A stretch of DNA of 64,000 nt from Nocardia acidivorans NBRC 108247 (GTDB taxonomy: Bacteria; Actinomycetota; Actinomycetes; Mycobacteriales; Mycobacteriaceae). Location of the stretch: the NCBI RefSeq assembly GCF_001625085.1, contig NZ_BDAW01000038.1, forward strand, positions 20,248 to 84,247, in the 5' to 3' direction. The notes under the pieces were generated by a model, which was not told where the DNA came from, made no database searches, and saw only the letters and a program-made list of their open reading frames with translations. The position numbers were made by a program, and so were the translations under genes. Below, in pieces: positions 53,406-61,111 of the stretch; position 1 is the first letter of the stretch, and every line of letters starts with the position of its first letter.

Positions 53406-54095
53406 ATGGCGGGCATTTTCCGAGATCTAGCGCCTGTGCATGAGACGACGCGGGTTCCTCTCACGGTGATCGAACCGGATGGTCATGCACGTGGCGGCAT
53501 CGTGGTGTTGCACGAATCGCGCGAATTCACCGATCCCTTGCTGGATCTCATGCGATCACTGGCCGATGACGGCTGGACGGTGGTCGCACCCGATCTCTTC
53601 CATCGGGACAATGGTGTGGTCCCCGACCAGGTTTTCGGCGCGGACCTGGTGGAAGACTTCGACGCCTGCTTCGATTGGCTCACCGGTCACGGTGTGTTCC
53701 GGGACTGCATCGGCGTGCTCGGCTTCGATTCGGCGGGCACCGCCGCGGCCCTGGTGGCCACCAACCGGCGTATCGGCGCGGCGGTCAGCGTCGCCGCCCC
53801 CGGTATCGACACCCCGCTCACCCCCGAGGCGATCGCGCTCGCCATCGCGGCCCCCGAACTGCTCTCGCCCTGGCTCGGACTGTTCGGCGTGGACGATCCG
53901 CGCACCCCGCCCGATCAGGTCGACCGCCTGCGCGACGCCGCCGCCCGCGCCGATGTCGCCACCCTGGTGGTCTCCTATCCGGGCTTGCGCCACCGACCCG
54001 ATCACCCCGGTTTCGATCCGGCCGCCACCGATGACGCCGCCACCCTCGACGCCCAGACCCGCATCTTCGAATGGTTCGACAGCCACCTCCGCTGA
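53406..54095 (+). CDS. Dienelactone-hydrolase-family protein with Ser nucleophile
   Basis: The 229-residue alpha/beta hydrolase has VVLHESREFTDP, VAPDLFHR and GVLGFDSAGTAAAL. Classical dienelactone hydrolases have Cys in the nucleophile elbow; here it is Ser. The His is probably in GLRHRPDHPGFDP. TACTCT ends 6 bases before ATG 53406. No pathway genes are adjacent. Confidence 0.82.
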   Translation: MAGIFRDLAPVHETTRVPLTVIEPDGHARGGIVVLHESREFTDPLLDLMRSLADDGWTVVAPDLFHRDNGVVPDQVFGADLVEDFDACFDWLTGHGVFRDCIGVLGFDSAGTAAALVATNRRIGAAVSVAAPGIDTPLTPEAIALAIAAPELLSPWLGLFGVDDPRTPPDQVDRLRDAAARADVATLVVSYPGLRHRPDHPGFDPAATDDAATLDAQTRIFEWFDSHLR

Positions 54096-54217
54096 CCGCC
54101 ACCGCCAATGCCCGCGGTCACGCCGCTGACCAGCCGTTTTGCCTATTGGTCACCCGCTGTGTAATCTTTCGTCCCGGCGGTTCGAAAGGACCGGCGCCCT
54201 CGTAAGAGAAGGCTCCA

Positions 54218-54307
54218 GGAGGCGTGCCAGAGCGGCCGAATGGGACTCACTGCTAATGAGTTGTCCCTTCACGGGGACCGGAGGTTCAAATCCTCTCGCC
54301 TCCGCCA
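54218..54307 (+). tRNA. tRNA-Ser (anticodon GCT)
   Basis: Acceptor arms GGAGGCG/CGCCTCC pair perfectly, anticodon GCT is at 54252-54254, a long variable arm is present and CCA is encoded. Confidence 0.97.
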
Positions 54308-54349
54308 AGCCCGGTTCGCCGGGCCTGTTATAACTGAATGCACCACCAT

Positions 54350-54422
54350 GCGCCCGTAGCTCAACGGATAGAGCATCTGACTACGGATCAGAAGGTTAGG
54401 GGTTCGAATCCCTTCGGGCGCA
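54350..54422 (+). tRNA. tRNA-Arg (anticodon ACG), integration target
   Basis: Acceptor arms GCGCCCG/CGGGCGC pair perfectly, anticodon ACG is at 54383-54385, T arm GGGGTTCGAATCCC. Its 3' half is repeated at 56903-56945. Confidence 0.97.
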
Positions 54423-54428
54423 CAACAA
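54386..54428 (+). repeat. attL: 43-bp direct repeat, tRNA-Arg 3' half
   Basis: Begins GATCAGAAGG just after the anticodon, ends GCGCACAACAA. It is identical over 43 bp to 56903-56945. Confidence 0.93.
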
Positions 54429-54467
54429 TTGGCCTCCGACCTGCATTGCAGGCTCGGGGGCCATTTT
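54428..54467. terminator. Terminator-like hairpin after attL
   Basis: Imperfect arms GGCCTCCGACCTGCA and TGCAGGCTCGGGGGCC followed by ATTTTGG lie inside the element just past the tRNA, replacing the chromosomal terminator now beyond attR. Confidence 0.6.
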
Positions 54468-54520
54468 GGTTCCAAGATCGAATCAGCGAAATCCCGCACT
54501 TTGCCCTTACAAACGAGTCC

Positions 54521-54964
54521 TTACTTTCCTTCGGCGAACCGATCCAGCACCGCCCGGGAGTCCGGCCCGTGGGTCCGCCGCTCTACGTAGTGCTGTTCGG
54601 TGGTGGCCAACTGGGCGTGTGACAGCTGCGCTTGCGCCTGCTCGACACCGAGCCCGTCACGGACCACCGTCGCCACCGTCCGCCGCAGCGAATACGGCGT
54701 GACCCACTTCAGATCCTCCGGGAGTGCGGCGCGTAGGGACCGGCGCAGGTTGGCGAGACTCATCCAATCCCCGTCTCGATTCGGGAAGACCGGTTTATCC
54801 GCAAGCGTCGCAAGATCATCGACGCTTGCGCCTGCCTCACCGACCAACACCGTCAGCGCCTCGACCGCCAGGACGGGCGTCGTGAAGATCACGACCGCGG
54901 GCGCGTAGCCACCCTGCGCACATTGTCTCGCGTCGTTCAGATGCGGCCCGGGACAAGTCTATTC
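54521..54964 (-). pseudogene. Tyrosine integrase C-terminal fragment
   Basis: It keeps the catalytic end TPYSLRRTVATVV, LSHAQLATTEQHYV with the nucleophile Tyr, and ends RFAEGK. The frame is closed by TAG near 54964, so the arm-binding domain and the first catalytic Arg region are missing. It reads toward attL, the usual place of the integrase. Confidence 0.8.
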
Positions 54965-55162
54965 GGGGCGCTGAGTGCGGCCCGCCCCTCGCGGCTCGGT
55001 AGATCGCGCTGGCTCGGCCTCGTCCCGGATGCGTCGCCGGATGGCTTCTACGGACCGATCTTTCGGGATGCGCTCAGGCCACAGGATCACTGTGACCAGC
55101 ACCGCTAAGGGCAAACCGAACACGAGAACCCATCCGAGCGTGAGCCATGCACCGCCGATCAT
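54959..55162 (-). CDS. 67-residue membrane protein of the element
   Basis: ATG 55162 overlaps the stop of the winged-helix gene (ATGA). One hydrophobic helix (about residues 4-27, LTLGWVLVFGLPLAVLVTVI) and a charged cytoplasmic tail. No family recognised. Confidence 0.6.
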   Translation of the reverse strand: MIGGAWLTLGWVLVFGLPLAVLVTVILWPERIPKDRSVEAIRRRIRDEAEPARSTEPRGAGRTQRPE

Positions 55163-55395
55163 TGCGCGTACCGCCTGAAATTGGTGGCCCATGCGGCGCG
55201 GCCACGTGGAGTGATGGACCAGCGGGACGTGTGAGGTGTGGCCATGATCAGGCTGCGTGATTCGAGTTGTCCGATCGCCCGGCGGGCCGACCATCCGGTG
55301 AGCTGTGCTTGCTCGCTGATCTGTGCGGCGGTGAGCATTCCGCCCGGTGCGAGCACATACAGCACCGCTGCCTCTGCCTCGGTTCCCGTCGCCAT
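55159..55395 (-). CDS. 78-residue winged-helix DNA-binding protein of the element
   Basis: The small protein reads AAVLYVLAPGGMLTAAQISE, WSARRAIGQLESRSLI and WSITPRGRAAWA, a compact winged helix. ATG 55395 follows AAGGGG. It might be an element regulator or excision factor. It is coupled to the membrane protein. Confidence 0.65.
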   Translation of the reverse strand: MATGTEAEAAVLYVLAPGGMLTAAQISEQAQLTGWSARRAIGQLESRSLIMATPHTSRWSITPRGRAAWATNFRRYAQ

Positions 55396-55569
55396 TGCAT
55401 CCCCTTGCCCTCGCTATGCGGTTGTGGCGGGCACCCGCCGCTCGGAGTCGTTTGGCGCGGTGGTCCGTTGGCGGCGGGTGCCCAAATAGACGCTAGGCGT
55501 GCATAGTTCGGCTCCACGGGGATACGGTGTTGACAACGTGTTTGCTGGTCAGCCAGGGCTGGAGAGGGC

Positions 55570-56682
55570 ATGGAATCGGGCTCGCTGTTACGGGCCGCGC
55601 GTGAGGCGGCGGGGGTGGGGCTGCGTGAAATCGCCGTACTGACCCACTACAGCCCGTCCTATCTGTCGCTCATCGAGCGCGGGAAGCGGGAGGTTCCCCC
55701 CGATGTGGTCGCCGCCTACCAATCCGCGCTAGGCGAATCAGCCGGCGGGGAACAGGCTGGGGCGGAATGGATTCAGCGTGTGGCCGCGTCTGATATCGGC
55801 GGTGACGCACTCGACCGCCTAGAGGCGGCGGTGGATGACTTGGCGTCGGCCTACCCAACCACTCCGCCCGCTGTGCTGCTGGCCGACATCCGCCAGCACC
55901 TGGGCTACGCGGCCCGACTGATGGACAGCCGCAAGACCTTGACTCAGCACCGCCGATTGCTGATCACGGTCGGCTGGCTGTCGCTGCTGGCGTGCACGTG
56001 CCATATCGACCTGGGGGAGACCTCCGCCGCAGCGGCGCGCGGCCACGCGGCGCGAGACATCGCAGACGAAGCGGGCCACCCTGAGATATCGGCCTGGTGC
56101 CTCGAGACACGGGCCTGGCAGTTGCTGACCGCAGGCGAGTTCGCCGCCGCCGCTGAGATGTCGCGCGCAGCGCAGACCATGGCACCGCAGAACAGCTCGG
56201 TGTTCATTCAAGCCACTGCACAAGAGGGCCGTGCACTGGCGCGACTCGGGGACAGCTCGGGGACCTATGGTGCGCTGCGCAGAGTCGCGCGGCTGGTCTC
56301 CGGGCTCAGCGTTCCCGACCGGCCCGAGCACCATTTCCGATACGACCCGGCCAAGTCGGACGCCTATGTGGCTACCACGCTCGCATGGCTCGGTGATCCG
56401 GCGGCCGAGTCCTACGCACGGCATGTTCTCGCTGATCTAACGGGCGCTGAGTCCGTCCGGCCGCGACGGATCGCTTCGGCGAACCTGGATCTGGGACTGG
56501 CTCTGGTCGCGGCTGACAAGCCCGACGAAGCGGCGGATGTGGCCCTCACGGCGGTGACCTCGGGGCGTCTGGTCCCGTCGAACTTCTGGCGCGTGGCCGA
56601 AGTGGTCTCGGGCATCGCGGACCAAGGCGCGCCCGACGCGGCAACCGTGCGCGAAGCATTCCGCGACACCTACGCCACGTAG
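55570..56682 (+). CDS. XRE-family regulator with TPR-like domain
   Basis: The 370-residue protein has an N-terminal XRE helix-turn-helix (LLRAAREAAGVGLREIAV, SPSYLSLIERGKREVP) and a helical repeat C-terminus resembling actinomycete NsdA-like or TPR regulators. ATG 55570 follows GGAGAGGG. Divergent from the winged-helix/membrane pair, whose promoter it may control. Its intact frame contrasts with the broken integrase. Confidence 0.85.
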   Translation: MESGSLLRAAREAAGVGLREIAVLTHYSPSYLSLIERGKREVPPDVVAAYQSALGESAGGEQAGAEWIQRVAASDIGGDALDRLEAAVDDLASAYPTTPPAVLLADIRQHLGYAARLMDSRKTLTQHRRLLITVGWLSLLACTCHIDLGETSAAAARGHAARDIADEAGHPEISAWCLETRAWQLLTAGEFAAAAEMSRAAQTMAPQNSSVFIQATAQEGRALARLGDSSGTYGALRRVARLVSGLSVPDRPEHHFRYDPAKSDAYVATTLAWLGDPAAESYARHVLADLTGAESVRPRRIASANLDLGLALVAADKPDEAADVALTAVTSGRLVPSNFWRVAEVVSGIADQGAPDAATVREAFRDTYAT

Positions 56683-56835
56683 CGCGAATCGCTGCACGCA
56701 CGCACAGCGCGACAGGCCGCAGCGGGCACAATCGGCCGGAGCGCCGAGCGAACCACCCTTACTTTCCCTGTACAAACGCCCCCGGATTTTGCTGGAATTG
56801 AATGGACGAAACCGGTCGACAGAGCCGTCATAATG

Positions 56836-56864
56836 TATTGCGGCACAATATATTTGCGGACAAT
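56836..56864. repeat. Near-identical 14-bp direct repeats next to attR
   Basis: TATTGCGGCACAAT (56836-56849) and TATTTGCGGACAAT (56851-56864) lie in an AT-richer 220-bp region (56683-56902) without a gene. They might be integrase arm sites. Confidence 0.4.
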
Positions 56865-56902
56865 CCAGGATGTGTACGGACGTACCGAAGAGTGTCGGGA
56901 TA

Positions 56903-56945
56903 GATCAGAAGGTTAGGGGTTCGAATCCCTTCGGGCGCACAACAA
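56903..56945 (+). repeat. attR: 43-bp direct repeat of tRNA-Arg 3' half
   Basis: Identical to 54386-54428 and immediately followed by the terminator that would originally have served the tRNA. Confidence 0.93.
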
Positions 56946-56975
56946 GAAGTCCCGCACCGGTCGGTGCGGGACTTC
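56946..56975. terminator. Terminator (original tRNA-Arg terminator)
   Basis: A perfect 13-bp stem GAAGTCCCGCACC/GGTGCGGGACTTC with a 4-base loop then TTTGT begins at the last base of attR. Confidence 0.85.
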
Positions 56976-57015
56976 TTTGTCGTCGGGGTATGTCCGGGGT
57001 ATGTCGGGGGCGAAT

Positions 57016-57732
57016 CTATTTCCAGGCGGCCAGGTCCGGCAGGTCGCCGGTGAGGTCGTCGCCGGGGGAGCGGCCGATCATCCACGCGGCCAAGGCCGCC
57101 GCCGGGCCGGTGATCTCGGTCTCGGGATTGCCGACCGCGCCGGTGTATCCGGTGTCGGTGGCGGTCACCGTGAACCCGGTGCCCGGCTTGGCCGAGAGGT
57201 CGGCCACCGCCTGCGGCAGCAGGCGCGCCACGAACGCCGCGGGCCAATCCTGGGGCGTATAACCGACATTCAGATCCACATGGTGAATCTCGACCTCCAG
57301 CAGGCGCATCCACAGCACGCGGCTGGCGGGCAATTCACCGCCCTGACGGTTGCGCACAATGGCCTGCCAGCTTTCCGCGGGCATCACCCGCGCCAGCGCC
57401 AGCCAGCGCTCGGAGGCGGCCGAGAGATCCTCGAATTGTTCGCGCAGCGGTCGCGGCGCGCCCGCCTCGATATCGGCATCGCGCAGGAAAGCGCTTGCGT
57501 ACTGCGGGGTTTCGATACCGGTGCGCGCCCACAGCAGCAGATTCACCAGGCTGTCGGCATTGCGGGCGGTATGCGCAAGCACGTGCCCGCGGGTCCAGCC
57601 GGGCAGCAGTGAGGGCTCCACCAGATCGGCGTCGGTGAGGGCGGAAACGGCGTCGAGCAGACGGGTGGTCGCGGCGGCGACAGTATCGAGCTGGGCGGCT
57701 ATCTCGGTGAGTTCCGGTGCGTCGCTGGTCAC
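57016..57732 (-). CDS. Maleylpyruvate-isomerase-family (mycothiol-dependent) enzyme
   Basis: The 238-residue protein has the DinB/MDMPI N-terminal bundle (LLPGWTRGHVLAHTARNADSL with the metal-binding His) and a second metal site LEVEIHHVDL, then the C-terminal domain. Metal ligands are intact. Such enzymes act with mycothiol. TAGGGT overlaps the upstream gene's stop and ends 6 bases before GTG 57732, so it may be transcribed on its own. Confidence 0.87.
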   Translation of the reverse strand: MTSDAPELTEIAAQLDTVAAATTRLLDAVSALTDADLVEPSLLPGWTRGHVLAHTARNADSLVNLLLWARTGIETPQYASAFLRDADIEAGAPRPLREQFEDLSAASERWLALARVMPAESWQAIVRNRQGGELPASRVLWMRLLEVEIHHVDLNVGYTPQDWPAAFVARLLPQAVADLSAKPGTGFTVTATDTGYTGAVGNPETEITGPAAALAAWMIGRSPGDDLTGDLPDLAAWK

Positions 57733-57741
57733 AATTCGACC

Positions 57742-58464
57742 CTACCCAGCGTTGCGGTCGGAATCCCGTTCGGCGACAACGATTTGCACCGCGAGCGCGA
57801 TCAACCACAGTGACATGGCGCCCACCTGGATGCGCTGGGCGATCCCCAGACCGTAATTGCCGGACAGATTGTCGGCGATCAGCATCCACGCCGTCACCGC
57901 CGAACCGACGATCAGAATCCACAGGCCGGTATGGCGCAGAATCGGCCAGCGCCGGTACTTGAACGCCGCCACACTGAACGCGATCATCGCGATATAGATG
58001 GAGAACACCGCCAGCGAGCTCGTCAGCGCGTGAATCTGATGCAGCTGCGGAAAGAGCCCGGTCTCCGAATATGTATGCGTCACAGTCGGATCGATGGGCC
58101 ACTGGGCATCGGCGATGGTGGAGAGGCCGAAACAGGTCAGCGCGATCCAGCCGACGGTGGAGTAGCGGCGGCGCGTGTACAACAGCAGTCCGCCGATGCC
58201 CGCGACCGCGAGCATGGCGCCCGAAACGGTGTCACCGGTGGTGAAGACCCAGCGGAACGGCGCACCCTTCTCGGCCAGCTGACTCAGGAAGGTATTGGTC
58301 GGATCACTGGGGATGGGCAGCAGGAATTCGAGCACCCACGAGGAGTAGCCGATACCGGCGACCGCGATGAGTATCGCGATGCACCAGCGCAGCACCCGTT
58401 TCCAGCGGGGCGTCACCGGTGCGGTCGGTGCTGCCTCGGTGAGTTTCTGCTCGGTGGGCGTCAT
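57742..58464 (-). CDS. DUF998 membrane protein
   Basis: The 240-residue protein has six helices and the family's GIGYSSWVLEFLLPIPSD start and DAQWPIDPTVTH loop. Function unknown. ATG 58464 gives the family length; the much longer open frame upstream is a shadow of the methyltransferase region. Confidence 0.8.
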   Translation of the reverse strand: MTPTEQKLTEAAPTAPVTPRWKRVLRWCIAILIAVAGIGYSSWVLEFLLPIPSDPTNTFLSQLAEKGAPFRWVFTTGDTVSGAMLAVAGIGGLLLYTRRRYSTVGWIALTCFGLSTIADAQWPIDPTVTHTYSETGLFPQLHQIHALTSSLAVFSIYIAMIAFSVAAFKYRRWPILRHTGLWILIVGSAVTAWMLIADNLSGNYGLGIAQRIQVGAMSLWLIALAVQIVVAERDSDRNAG

Positions 58465-58562
58465 CGCGGTACTCGCTTTCGCTGGCCTCGCTCGCTCTCG
58501 CAGCCGTACTGGTCGGACGGTCCGGTGGTAGGTCCATTGTCGCCCATCGTCCACACCAACCG

Positions 58563-58982
58563 TCATACCCCGCGTTCCAGCGCCGCCAACACCAGGTCGG
58601 CGGCCGATTCCGCGGCTTCGTGTTCCCACACCCGGATTACGGTCCAGCCCGCCTCGGCCAGCCGGGCATCGGTATCGCGATCGCGCGCCACATTCCCGGC
58701 CAGCTTCTCGGTCCAGAATTCGCCATTGTTCTTGGGCGAGGTCGCGTGCACCGGGCAGGAATGCCAGAAACACCCGTCCACGAAAACCGCCACCTTCCGC
58801 CGTGGAAAAACGATGTCGGCCCGCCGTCGCATCTTCGGCAGCGGTGCCCTGTCCACGAAGAACCGCGCACCCCGCCTGTGCAATTCCCGGCGCAGCGCCA
58901 TTTCCGGCGCGGTATCGGCCCGGCGCTGCCGGGACATGCGCGCACTGGTGGCGGCATCGGTGAGCGGGCGCGGCACGCTCAC
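58563..58982 (-). CDS. vsr: Very short patch repair endonuclease Vsr
   Basis: Vsr nicks T:G mismatches made by deamination of 5-methylcytosine. The 139-residue protein has SRQRRADTAPEMALRREL, the catalytic RRADIVF (Asp) and VFVDGCFWHSCPVH. GTG 58982. It follows the cytosine methyltransferase gene on the same strand with 66 bases between. Confidence 0.93.
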   Translation of the reverse strand: MSVPRPLTDAATSARMSRQRRADTAPEMALRRELHRRGARFFVDRAPLPKMRRRADIVFPRRKVAVFVDGCFWHSCPVHATSPKNNGEFWTEKLAGNVARDRDTDARLAEAGWTVIRVWEHEAAESAADLVLAALERGV

Positions 58983-59048
58983 CGGAGGTTCCGGCGGTCG
59001 CGGTGCGGCATAGGTGGACTCCTGGCGTACGGGTCGGGCGCCCCGCGC

Positions 59049-60206
59049 TCAGGCAGCCTCGCGCGGGAATCCTCCCATTCGGTCGAGGTGGTTCTCCACA
59101 TCCTCGATGAATCCGGGGGGAAATCTCAGGGTGCCCATGGCGGTGCGGCGCAGGAATCCGGCCGTGGCGCGCGCGGAGAGCAGATTCACCTCGTCCAGGA
59201 ACCAGCGCAGATCCTCGTACGGCGCGTGTACGGGCCAGGTGGAGACCGGAACCCGATACACCTCGCCGTCGCGCCCCCACGCGGCCTGCGGCCAGGCACG
59301 GCGGGTGTGCGCCTCGCCGTCGGGGAACGCGTCGTCGGCGGGATCGGCGAGCCGGCCCGCGATCCAGGAGGCCATCCGCACGCTCACCGCATTGCCGACC
59401 AGCTTCCAGCGATGACCGCGCCGCACCCCGGCGACCTCGAGCGCCGGTGCGGTCCAATCCCGTTCGAAACCCTGAAGCCGTTCACAGTCCGTGATACCCG
59501 GGGTGACCAGCTCACCCGAGGGCAGGCGCACCGCGGGCGGACTCGCGATCCCCAGACCGGAACCGCCCTTGAGGGTCGGCACCGCGTTCACCGCCCAGCC
59601 GAGCCCGCGGGTGCCCTCGGTCCAGTAGAACCCGCACGGATCGTGCGCCGGATCGCCGACGGTATGCGCCCCCGCGTCCGTGCCGAACAGCACCGGCCGC
59701 GGATCCTCGGTGCGCGAGGCCAGCATCAGCACCCGCTGTCTGCGCTGCGGCAGCCCGAACGCGCGGGCGTCCACCACCCGGTACGCCCAGGTGTAGCCGA
59801 GTTCCTCCAGCGCGCTCGTGATATGCCGCATGGCCGCCCCGCCGCCGAGCTGCAGCATGAACGGCACATTCTCGATGAGCAGCCAGCGCGGTCCGCGTTT
59901 GCGCTTCACCAGGCGGAACACCTCGTCCACCAATCCCGAACGCGCACCGGTGATTCCGGCTGTCCGACCGGCCTGCGACAGGTCCTGGCAGGGGAATCCG
60001 GCGGCCACCAGATCGACCCCGGCGGGCAGCGATCTGAGCCTGGTCACATCCGCGTGCAGTTCCACCCCGGGAAACCGCGCCGCCAGCACCGCCTGCGCGC
60101 CGATATCGATCTCGCACAGCAGTTCGCTCTCCCAGCCGTGCGTCGCGAGACCGAGCTCCAGCCCGCCGATCCCGGCGAACAGCCCGACCATCCGCGCGCC
60201 AGCCAC
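59049..60206 (-). CDS. DNA (cytosine-5) methyltransferase
   Basis: The 385-residue enzyme has motif I LFAGIGGLELGL, motif IV GFPCQDLSQ with the catalytic Cys, motif VI LIENVP, motif VIII RRQRVLML and motif X GNAVSVRMA. A C-terminal extension of about 110 residues follows motif X. GTG 60206 follows GGAAGGGAA. No restriction enzyme gene is recognised nearby, so it looks like an orphan Dcm-type enzyme with Vsr. Recognition sequence unknown. Confidence 0.93.
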   Translation of the reverse strand: MAGARMVGLFAGIGGLELGLATHGWESELLCEIDIGAQAVLAARFPGVELHADVTRLRSLPAGVDLVAAGFPCQDLSQAGRTAGITGARSGLVDEVFRLVKRKRGPRWLLIENVPFMLQLGGGAAMRHITSALEELGYTWAYRVVDARAFGLPQRRQRVLMLASRTEDPRPVLFGTDAGAHTVGDPAHDPCGFYWTEGTRGLGWAVNAVPTLKGGSGLGIASPPAVRLPSGELVTPGITDCERLQGFERDWTAPALEVAGVRRGHRWKLVGNAVSVRMASWIAGRLADPADDAFPDGEAHTRRAWPQAAWGRDGEVYRVPVSTWPVHAPYEDLRWFLDEVNLLSARATAGFLRRTAMGTLRFPPGFIEDVENHLDRMGGFPREAA

Positions 60207-60446
60207 AGAATTCCCTTCCAGCCCCGAGTGCCCCAATGCCCGCGACTACGTTACTCGAGTCCCAACCACCCGCCATCAAGCAGCGCAGGGCATACCGGGC
60301 GGTCTGCATCGCCGCTCGTGGAACCCATCGGCGACACGCCGATCGATACGCCACCTGCGGCGGCTATGGCCGCAGGGGAACCGCGGTGCGGGAAACGCGT
60401 GCCGTGGGTCGACGGTGGAAAACCTGCTCCACGTACGGTTGAGGGC

Positions 60447-61049
60447 GTGACGGAGAGCGGGAGCGAGGATTCGAAACCGGCGGTGGCGAAATGGCCGTCG
60501 ATATTGACCTGGCGTGCGCACAACGCGTCGCGAATGGAGTCGGTGCGGGTTGTGCTCAGCGGCAACCGGATTCGCGCCGCGGGCCGGATCATCGCGGGGG
60601 AGTGCGAGGACCATCCGGCCTTCAGTGCCTCCTACGACCTGGTCACCGATGAGAACGGGGTCACCCGGCGACTGTCGCTGCGCAGCACCCTGGCCACCGG
60701 TGAGCGGCACGCCTCGATCGCCCGCGACGAGGAGAACTACTGGCTCATCGACGCCGGTGGGACGCATGTGCGCTCCACTTTCGGGGGCGCGCTCGATGTC
60801 GATGTGGTGCTGAGCCCGTTCTTCAACACCCTGCCGATCCGCCGCTACGGCCTGGCGCACGCCAGTGAGGACATCCAGGTCCCGGTCGTCTACGTGCGCC
60901 TGCCCGACCTGCTCGTCCAGGAAGCCGGCCTCACCTACTCGAGCGGAGCCGACGGCATCCACGTGCTGTCACCGGTCTCCAGCGCGACCGTCACCGTCGA
61001 CGAGGACGGCTTCCTCCTGGACTACCCCGGCCTCGCCGAACGCATTTAG
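60447..61049 (+). CDS. Putative glycolipid-binding domain protein
   Basis: The 200-residue protein has ILTWRAHNASRMESVRVVL and FFNTLPIRRYGL, the pattern of the PF06475 glycolipid-binding family. No signal peptide. TACGGT ends 7 bases before GTG 60447. Function in envelope lipid handling is an inference. Confidence 0.78.
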   Translation: MTESGSEDSKPAVAKWPSILTWRAHNASRMESVRVVLSGNRIRAAGRIIAGECEDHPAFSASYDLVTDENGVTRRLSLRSTLATGERHASIARDEENYWLIDAGGTHVRSTFGGALDVDVVLSPFFNTLPIRRYGLAHASEDIQVPVVYVRLPDLLVQEAGLTYSSGADGIHVLSPVSSATVTVDEDGFLLDYPGLAERI

Positions 61050-61074
61050 CCCGTTCCTCGGGGTATGCCCTTCC

Positions 61075-61100
61075 TGTCATCGCTTTCGGCCGGGATTCAC
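61075..61100. repeat. Strongly decayed dispersed repeat
   Basis: CTGTCATCGCTTTCGGCC then GGGATTCAC keeps parts of the left half between two convergent genes. Confidence 0.4.
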
Positions 61101-61111
61101 ACCCGGCCGCT

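Larger units (their letters stand above)
54386..56945 (+). mobile_element. Degenerate integrative element in tRNA-Arg
   Basis: A 2.56-kb segment lies between 43-bp identical repeats of the tRNA 3' end. It holds an integrase C-terminal remnant, a small membrane protein coupled to a winged-helix protein, and a divergent XRE/TPR-like regulator. No replication, transfer or excision gene is visible, so it is a residue of an AICE- or prophage-like element. Confidence 0.88.

Noticed and set aside
58620..60446. N-terminal extension of the glycolipid-binding gene across the methyltransferase region
   Set aside because: The extension is antisense to the methyltransferase and vsr and has shadow composition; GTG 60447 with its -10-like box starts the real protein.
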